This document shows positions 57,109-64,000 of a stretch of DNA of 64,000 nucleotides, piece by piece. The notes below the pieces were generated by a model that searched no databases, was not told the DNA's origin, and was given only the letters and a program-made list of their open reading frames with translations. Made by a program: the position numbers and the translations under genes. The DNA lies in NCBI GenBank assembly GCA_950295325.1, contig OX485804.1:64324533-64388532 (forward strand), read 5' to 3'. Each line of letters starts with the position of its first letter. Within the stretch, counting starts at the first letter, position 1. This DNA comes from Polytrichum commune (taxonomy: Eukaryota > Streptophyta > Polytrichopsida > Polytrichales > Polytrichaceae).

Positions 57109-57780
57109 CTCCTTCCCAATCCATTTATGAAATCCGGAGCTCAACGGCCTTGGGACAATTCTGACCCGTTCTTATCCACCAAAACCCACCCAATTTCGCC
57201 CACACCGTTACTTAACCATGACCTCACAAACACAAGGTATGTGTGTATGCTTTATGTGGTCACTCTTCTTGAGTGAACTCCTTTCCAATCCGTTTATGAA
57301 ATTTGAAGCTCAACGGCCTTGAGACAATTCTGACCCATTCTTATCCATCAAAACCCACCTAATTTTGTCCACACCGTTACTTAACCATGATCTCATAAAA
57401 CAAGGTATGTGTGTATGCTTTATGTGGTCACTCTTCTTAAGTGAACTCCTTTCCAATCCGTTTATGAAATATGGAGTTCAACGGCCTTGAGATAATTCTG
57501 ACCCGTTCTTATCCATCAAAACCCACCCAATTTTGCCCACATTGTTACTTAACCATGACCTCACAAAACAAGGTATGTGTGTATGCTTTATGTGGTCACT
57601 CTTCTTGAGTGAACTCCTTTCCAATCCGTTTATGAAATATGGAGCTCAACGGCCTTGGGACAATTCTGACTCATTCTTATCCACCAAAACCATCCCAATT
57701 TTGTCCACACCGTTACTTAACCATGACCTCACCAAACAAGGTATGTATGCCTTTATGTGGTCACTCTTCTGAAGTGAACA
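57109..57780 (+). repeat. Tandem array, four ~168-bp units
   Basis: Units start at CTCCTTTCCAATCCGTTTAT (57109, 57278, 57446, 57614; spacing 169, 168, 168). Each contains GAGCTCAACGGCCTTGGGAC then AATTCTGACCCGTTCTTATC, TTACTTAACCATGACCTCAC, then AAGGTATGTGTGTATGCTTT. The units are about 90-95% alike by eye. The 168-bp length is a multiple of three, so one frame (TPLLNHDLT, PFMKxGAQRPWDNS) stays open through much of each unit and is closed by stops near the unit ends. I regard it as a young minisatellite rather than a gene. Confidence 0.9.
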
Positions 57781-57784
57781 CCCT

Positions 57785-58470
57785 ATATATGGGTGTTATA
57801 TGGCAAGCCTTCTAAGTTGGGATTGGCATCAAGACCACACGTGCAATGATGATTACGGAGTGCATGTTTATAATATAGACACCGTTTTAGATTAGATAGT
57901 TAACATAGTTGTGAGGGTCTATGTGATCATGTCAAAAAAAAGAAAAAAAAGAAAAGAAAAAGAAGTAAATCTCCACTTTGATGTCTTATAACCTTTCCAT
58001 CTCCATTTTGATTCAAAATTTGAAAGATACACTAGAAACATATGAGATCTACACTACTCGTCTTGCGTCATGACATGGTACCTAGGACCCATATGCTTGT
58101 AGTGGTAAAGCAACATGCCCTAACCCCTAAAACCCAAAGTAAAACCTTCCTAAATTTGTTTTAAACAATTCAATCCAATTCCAAAAACTCATAGAATTGA
58201 AACCGTTACCTCTTCTAATGAATCTGACCGTATGGATGGAAGCTTTGTGAACTTAGGATTGTTCACACAAATATTCAACCATCCACATGTCCAAAATCAG
58301 AAGATTATAACATAATCAAGGACGTTGGTATTGTTGGGTAGAGACAGTTTCCCAGACAAAAACATCCGCCTCAACCTTTGGAGGTTAAATCTACACCCAA
58401 AACCATAAGGTGGTTTCCTCTTCTATCCCGTAGAGTTATACGTGATCGGGGAGGGACAACGCCCGTTTGG
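57785..58470. other. Unassigned intergenic DNA
   Basis: Nothing recognised. An A/AAAG-rich run lies at 57934-57963. Confidence 0.4.
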
Positions 58471-58475
58471 TTCAA

Positions 58476-58567
58476 GAATTGGGTGAACGAACCATCTCAT
58501 ACACTCGTTCCTTGTTGGATGCCTAAACCCTTGCCTCCAAGGAACCAGTGTACGGGTTGGTTCGCCC
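58476..58567 (+). mobile_element. Family L hairpin element, third copy
   Basis: Arms TTGGGTGAACGAACC... and ...GTACGGGTTGGTTCGCCCC around TTGGATGCCTAAACCCTTGC. It is nearly identical to 51894-51986 across the inner 70 bases. A hAT-like MITE starts 13 bp downstream, which obscures any target duplication. Confidence 0.75.
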
Positions 58568-58579
58568 CAGCATGTGGTT

Positions 58580-58837
58580 CAATGTCCAGGGAGGTTGTTG
58601 GACATGTTCGATCAAAATCCTAGTGTTTCCAAGTCCAACCGATTACATGTTCTGATGTTTTGGGGGTTTTCCTTCATAAAAAATCGAGGCAAATTCTACA
58701 GATTCCTCTAAAACGATCGGTCGTCCTCCGGAGGTCTTGGTGCACTTCCGACCGGTGCTTCTTCTTGAAACTCAACCGGTTCACCGGTTCACCGGTTCAT
58801 CTGTACCTAAGAAGCGCTCCCCCTCATTCATTCATTG
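58580..58837 (+). mobile_element. hAT-like MITE, divergent copy 3
   Basis: A 258-bp element between ATGTGGTT (58572-58579) and GTGTGGTT (58838-58845), 7 of 8 identical. The left end is CAATGTCCAGGGAGG and the right end as complement CAATGAATGAATGAGGGG. The interior keeps ATCCTAGTGTTTCCAAGTCC, ATTCCTCTAAAACGATCGGT and AACTCAACCGGTTCACCGGT, with the last phrase expanded to three ACCGGTTC units. It is the oldest-looking member. Confidence 0.75.
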
Positions 58838-58839
58838 GT

Positions 58840-59848
58840 GTGGTTGAAACGTATTGGATTTGGTACACGGGGTCAACCTAGACTCAGTCACGAGCCCTGG
58901 TGCATGGCATCTCTTCAGTGTGATATCAAGTCCCCTTCTGAAGCCCCCTTCCCTTTCCCCTTCCCCTTGCAGGGGCGCACGTCGTCTTCTTCTTCTTCTT
59001 CTTCTTCTCCTCCTCCGTTGATCCTGACCAAATTAAAGCTGCCTTTGCCCAGTGCCGGCCTTGGAGGAGCCCCCCTTTTTGAGGCGCCCCGACCCCTACG
59101 TTCCTTGGGTTGTAAGCTATGTGGGCCTTATGATGTGGGCCACACTTCCCGAATTGGACACGACACCTGTAGACTTGAGTGGGTTTTGTGTGGCAAGGCT
59201 TGGTGTAGCTTGAAATGGAGGCCCGAGCTAGGACATTTTACCATATCGCATACAACCGTGTCTCTCATTCATCCAACGTAAAAGGAATTTGATCTTTTGT
59301 GGGTTTGTGAAATGGAAAGTTTAAATGAAACCATGACCTTCCCTAACTACATATCCTTCATGGTCCATCATTCATTATGCACGGGTGCTACATGACGGTA
59401 ACATGTTTGAGTTAGTTATGTCATGCCCACACTAGGACAAACAACTTAGCCGACATAAGTGGGAGGGGTTTCCATCTTGGGAGGAGTTCTTTGTCTTATA
59501 GGTACTGGTAAAACCATGTAGTACGTGATATCCAGTGAGGTTACTGTGAGTAGGATGAAGAATTATTGATGGTAGTAAAAAAGTTCGGAAAGAGATGCAT
59601 TTTCCTTATCAAGAGGGACTCCTTCTACTACCCAAGACCGACGGATGGCCCCAGTATGGGCATGAGATTAATCTACAACGAAGAGCCATCTAGCACTCAT
59701 ATCACACCATCTCTTACGTGGTTTTCAGCACACCACAGTGTAAAAGTTGGGTTTGAGTAACCTATTAACACGGGTAGCTCTGGTGACAGTGTTGACTCGC
59801 GTTGGAAGAACTTGACTCGTTCATGGCGCATGTCATCGTGTCCTAGGA
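58840..59848. other. GC-richer intergenic DNA with CTT tract
   Basis: A TTC/CTT run lies at about 58986-59010, after CCCTTCC tracts and a TTGCAG that could serve as a splice acceptor. A 148-codon frame spans 58835-59281, but its N-terminal part reads through the end of the MITE and the poly-Ser run is the CTT tract. No domain is seen. It may hold a piece of an old exon; not called. Confidence 0.35.
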
Positions 59849-59850
59849 CT

Positions 59851-60063
59851 ATTACACTTATTATCCCAATTAGCATGTGTTACTATTCATAGTCGCACGA
59901 TGCTATAACTATTCAACGAGACCAAAGCATTCTACCAAGCAACTTGTGTCCTAAAATGCCCGTCCAACATATCGAACTTTCGATAGTAAACATTGAACTC
60001 TGAGTAAGACTTTATAGTATGAGTCCGAATAGTAACACACACTAATTGGGATAACGGTGTAAT
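59851..60063. mobile_element. Family N foldback MITE, copy 2
   Basis: Arms ATTACACTTATCCCAATTAG (left) and CTAATTGGGATAACGGTGTA (right) continue inwards with TGTGTTACTATTC / GAATAGTAACACACA and GATGCTATAA / TTATAGTATG. Overall length and arm words match 9778-9966, though the sequences have diverged. It is non-coding. Confidence 0.7.
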
Positions 60064-60069
60064 AAACCT

Positions 60070-62180
60070 TGTCGTATAACTTACCGCGAATGACAAGAGA
60101 ATGTGTGTGTATATATATATATGTATATACATAGGTTAGACCTAGTTTTGCTTCGGAGTTCGAGTACAGGCCCGGTTACCTACATACTACAACTACTACT
60201 AATAACCCACCAGCCTCACTGGCACCGCAAATGTAGGGCTACACACCTATCCTGTGACATTCTGAAAAGCAGGTTTTTATTTTCGCCCTTTTCGGGACGG
60301 AGGAGACATGAATGAACTTGGGTGTTACCGAGGGCGAAATGAAGGAATATTTCCTCCCGTTCCCCGTAAGGTAGACGGTGCTAAACCCAACACGGCAACA
60401 CCCACAACCCCAACACTCGAAGATCTTGCACGATATGTCGATTATGAGATGATGTTCGCTATCTTAACATCAAGACATATATATGAGATGTTTGGTGTGG
60501 TAGTCATCTATCAACTTAACTTCAAATCCTTGTAGTTTTCGCATATAAAATTTAAGCTCGACATGTTGTGGTGCATTGGAACCCTTCGTCAATTGCTAGC
60601 AATAACCGTTGAAGTTTTATAATATTATGTGTGGGTGTGTGTGTTTGGGTGTGTGTATATATATGTTCAACATGACAAACTTTTCATCATCAAAAGTACA
60701 CATGTCTAATTGAATTATTTTCTCTGGACTAAACATTTATAATTGAGTGGTAAGTGAGTTGGTGTGGCTCCAAGAACAAAGATGAAAAAAACGCTTGTGT
60801 TTTGAGGAGATTGGATTGCATGCTCAAAATATGATAACCATTATGGATTCCCTAATCAACCTAAGTTGGGGGAGGGGGGGGGGAAGGGTCTTAGGGCCTC
60901 TTCACACTACAACTGAAGGTTGAGAGGCCGTTGATTTCCACCAATCGAATTGCAAGAAACCAAGAATTCGGCCTCTTGACCCTTCACACTAGAGGCCAAA
61001 GTCCAAAGGCCGCCGCTCTCCAAAATGTGTACATGACAATACTTTTTGACCAAGGCGATGGACTCTCGAAGGAAGTTTGGGTCGGATGGGAATGAAAACC
61101 CAAACCATGTTCGAGAGGCCATCGATTTTTTTTTCATGAAATTTTTTTAAAAAACTAACAAGATCTTGGCCGTTAGATTCGAGGGGTTGTTTTGGACAAG
61201 GAATAGAGTGGGATGCTCCTTCTTCCTTTGGACTTTGGAGGCTTCACACTACGCCCGGCCGAAGGCCCCAATTCCTATACTTTATTGGCTATTTTCAAAG
61301 TTTCGCCATTCAATCCCACAACCTCTTGACTTGGATGGATATCGTATTAAACAACCCTTAGCTTAATGAGCACAAGAATCTTCACTTTACAACGAATAAG
61401 ATATCCATATGACCTCATAGAACTATGAGGGAAGTACCTCCGGCCTCAATTCGGATTTGCTAACCATCTCATACTACTCGGGTTCGTCAAATTGTAGACG
61501 AAGGTGGGCTTGTCGGAAAAAGTAACCATTTAACACCCACCTCCCTTTACCTTACGTACTTGATCGCTCACAAGAGAGAGAGAAAGAAGGGTGGCTATAC
61601 ATGCATATATGTAGCTAGCTAGCTCGCAAGCATATGACAACTACAACATAGGTAGGGGAGTCAAAAGGAGTATTTAATTGGGTTCCAGATGTGGATGCCC
61701 TAATGAGGAGTTCCGGTGCCCACAATGGGTGACATGATCATTGCTGGATGGAGTCGACATCTCGGGCACGGTTTTCACCTCCGGGGCTTTAAATAAAAAA
61801 TTTCTAACTTCCCATCCACTACTGCCCCCTTTTTTTTCCCCTTTTTTCCTTATCGTTTTTCTTCCTAATCTCAAGCAGCAAATGGAGCATGATGAGCCGG
61901 CCAGCCGGCTCTAGTTCATCATATGCACATGAGCGAGCCGCAGACAGGCAGACAGGCGCCCATTAATTACTACTATAGTTTTAAATGACCCCGATGACGA
62001 GGCTCCACAAAACTTACCATTTATGAATGTACAATTCCCCGGTACCCATGTGCCCGTTTACCAGGGTTTTTTTCCCATGAGTATCTGCATGTTGGTTGCA
62101 CAATGTAAAACAAAGAATGCCATTGGGTTGTTTGTTTGTTTGTTGTATTCAAATTTTAGTTTCATAATGTTATATGGTCG
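60070..62180. other. Unassigned intergenic DNA
   Basis: AT/GT microsatellites at 60105-60131 and 60627-60665, and a G run near 60870. The block 60893-61365 starts TTAGGGCCTCTTCACACTAC and ends near CAACCCTTA. It may be another Harbinger-type element, but the ends do not pair well. The text 60370-60440 (GGTGCTAAACCCAACAC, CGAAGATCTTGCACGATA) loosely repeats 21690-21742. Confidence 0.4.
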
Positions 62181-62184
62181 TATG

Positions 62185-62411
62185 CAATGATTAGGGAGAA
62201 TCGGCAGTTAGTTACAAATGAATTGGTTGAGTTTGAGAAATAACTGGTTGAACTTCAAGACTGCAGGAGAATTATTGATCATTTTAGAGGAATTTATAGG
62301 ATATACCCCAATTTAATAAAGGAAAACCGGAGGGTGTCAACATGTAACCGGTTGGACTTGCAAAACACTAGGATCTCAACCGATTATGCCCAAAAATCTC
62401 ACTGATTATTG
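62185..62411 (-). mobile_element. hAT-like MITE, copy 4 (inverted)
   Basis: A 227-bp element between GTCGTATG (62177-62184) and GTCATATG (62412-62419), 7 of 8 identical. Plus-strand ends are CAATGATTAGGGAGAATCGG and AAATCTCACTGATTATTG. The interior is the complement of copies 1 and 2, for example GGCAGTTAGTTACAAATGAA, ATCATTTTAGAGGAATTTAT and ACACTAGGATCTCAACCGAT. Confidence 0.88.
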
Positions 62412-62419
62412 GTCATATG

Positions 62420-63818
62420 GTTGAGTTACATTTTTATAGTCAATGTATGACAAAGGCCTCTATTGTCTTCCCTGCGTGGGAAGAAACTTAGGTAGTGGGA
62501 AGAAACCGATGTTGGTATGAACAGTGAGTAGTGTTGCAATGAACAATGTTTCCAGTGAACAGTGTCGGGAATATAACTCCACCCAAATTGTCAAGTGTTG
62601 GCATGTGTGTATGAATATCACCACATTGTTCACCAAGCCCACACAATAGAAGACCTTTATTTTACGGTCCAGTGAATGAGTAATGTTATGCTGATGATAG
62701 GATGCAATATTCTTTTCCCGTAACATCAAAGTTAGGTCACTAGGGAGGAGCAATCATGGCCGATGTGTTGGCAACAACATCAATTGTGTACGTGACATTT
62801 CATTCAAGGATGCCGCTAACCCGCCAAACCACATTCTTTTGTTAACTTTTTTTGTCCTTTGGAGGAAAAGAAATATACTCTATTCTTTTTATCTTTATTG
62901 TTTTTGGTGCAATTTGATGTCACCAATTAATAAACAATATCGTTTACTATTGCAACCATACATGAAAGATGTATAGTAAGGCTTGGCTTAGCTCATGCAT
63001 CTATGAACTTAGTGTTATGTACGTTAAATCATTTTTTAGAGGCATTACATATAAGATCGAGCGAGCATGGCTCGAAGAGTGTTATGACGGTCATTTATTA
63101 TAAGGTATTGAGGCCTTAAAGCGTCACTTTTAGAAACTTTTGCTATTACATGCAATCTAGACAGTTTGGAAAAATTTCAGAAAAAACCATAGGTTAGCAA
63201 GTTAATGTACGGTCTTAAAAAAATTCACATGCAACCTACAAATATTCACAAAGTCATCTTAAGGAAAGAACCTTGTACTGTCCACTAGGGGGGTCCTATT
63301 GATGTTGGATTGCTAAGCGAGAATCACCACAAAACCGGCTTTATTGTGAGTGAGGATCTTCTAATAAATGACTTTGTTGTCCCCCTTTTTGTGGATCTCT
63401 TCTTACACCACCTTGTTGAGCGGATTGATCCCCGATTAGCATTCTAATATACCAAAGTTGGTGCTCTTCTAAAAGTGTTCTTGCATCCTTCTTACACCGC
63501 TATTATGAATGACCGACGTGGTGCTATTTTATACGTAATGTTGCATACGATTTAATCGATTTTAACAATGACTTACTTTTTGTTTTTGTTTTTTGAGACA
63601 GAAGACCAACACGGCCATTTAACAATGACTTACTCGATGGCCCCGTTGCACTCGCTTGTCGACGGCTTAAGGATTAAAAAAGGTGTCACCAAAAGGAAGG
63701 TGACACTTTAAGACCTCAGTACCTTGAGCATATTGTTTACTCTATTGATGTACCCTTGACCTCACAAGCTAGGTAACCCCTCTTGCAGTGCGTCCTTCCC
63801 AAAGCAGTGTTGTTATAT
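62420..63818. other. Unassigned intergenic DNA with LINE tail scrap
   Basis: At 63575-63615 the plus strand TTTTTGTTTTTGTTTTTTGA then GACAGAAGACCAACACGGCC is the complement of a LINE 3' terminus with an A-rich tail. Nothing else was recognised. Confidence 0.45.
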
Positions 63819-63819
63819 A

Positions 63820-64000
63820 TCTTTGTCACTACACTAAAATATTGTACTTAGTGTCACCAAGTCTTTTTTTTTTTGCTCAATGTAGTGTCAATGTAATCGC
63901 CCATGTAGTGTCAACAACACTAAATGTAAACCTAACATTATATTGTCATTCCTTGTAAAAGAAATTGGGCATTATAGATTTACAATTTTGCAATCACTAG
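63820..64000 (-). repeat. Dispersed repeat family I, copy 3 (runs off window)
   Basis: As complement it contains ATTGTAAATCTATAATGCCC, TTTTACAAGGAATGACA, AACATTTAGT-like text and GACACTACATGGGCGATTAC, in the order seen at 1300-1450 and 45500-45600. It continues beyond the window edge. Confidence 0.6.

Noticed and set aside
58835-59281. 148-codon ORF as a gene
   Set aside because: Starts inside the hAT-like MITE end and contains a poly-Ser run from a CTT microsatellite; no domain recognised.
1-64000. LTR retrotransposons, rRNA genes, CRISPR arrays or prokaryotic operons
   Set aside because: I looked for long direct terminal repeats, gag-pol readings, rRNA landmarks and regular short direct repeats with spacers, and saw none.

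Overview
This is nuclear DNA from a land plant with a repeat-rich genome. The evidence is one plant-type AP2/ERF transcription factor gene with EAR repression motifs, plant-style PIF/Harbinger and L1-type (LINE) relics, tRNA-derived SINEs and dense small inverted-repeat elements (MITEs). Nothing bacterial (operon, Shine-Dalgarno site, CRISPR) is present. The species cannot be fixed from sequence alone. The lack of other genes over 60 kb fits a large genome such as a fern, lycophyte or gymnosperm, but that is inference.

Only one convincing intact gene is present: a single-exon ERF group VIII-like repressor at 48107-49243 (+), 378 aa. It lies in a GC-rich island (about 46.4-49.3 kb) with a TATA-like box, a GCC box (the ERF binding site itself) and a long purine-rich leader carrying two short upstream ORFs. 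Part of its upstream sequence recurs about 1.5 kb further upstream.

The rest is a fossil bed of transposable elements. 0.5-1.1 kb: a MITE of 'family A'. 3.7-4.2 kb: an internally deleted derivative of a PIF/Harbinger element whose long relic, with a broken transposase, lies at 28.0-31.3 kb. 8.6-10.4 kb: a 300-326 bp tandem array invaded by a hairpin element, then two foldback elements. 10.6-11.4 kb: LINE 3' ends. 16.9-18.05 kb: a MITE with TA flanks and a pogo-like element. 18.6-22.6 kb: Harbinger-type MITEs with TAA target duplications. 24.9-27.2 kb: one LINE relic (minus strand) split by a family A MITE and by a SINE with a perfect 14-bp target duplication. 31.4-32.3 kb: a Harbinger-type MITE. 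34.8-37.2 kb: a second LINE relic with endonuclease remnants and a poly(A) tail. 38.1-40.5 kb: stacked MITEs and a 270-bp direct duplication. 50.7-51.4 and 57.1-57.8 kb: local tandem repeats. 46.2, 56.5, 58.6 and 62.2 kb: four copies of a 225-258 bp hAT-like MITE, each with an 8-bp target duplication.

The elements parasitise one another: SINE in LINE, MITE in LINE, SINE-like unit in Harbinger, hAT-like MITE in family A MITE, hairpin in tandem array. Relative ages can therefore be read directly. No transposase for the hAT-like, pogo-like or family A elements is visible here, so they must have been moved from elsewhere.
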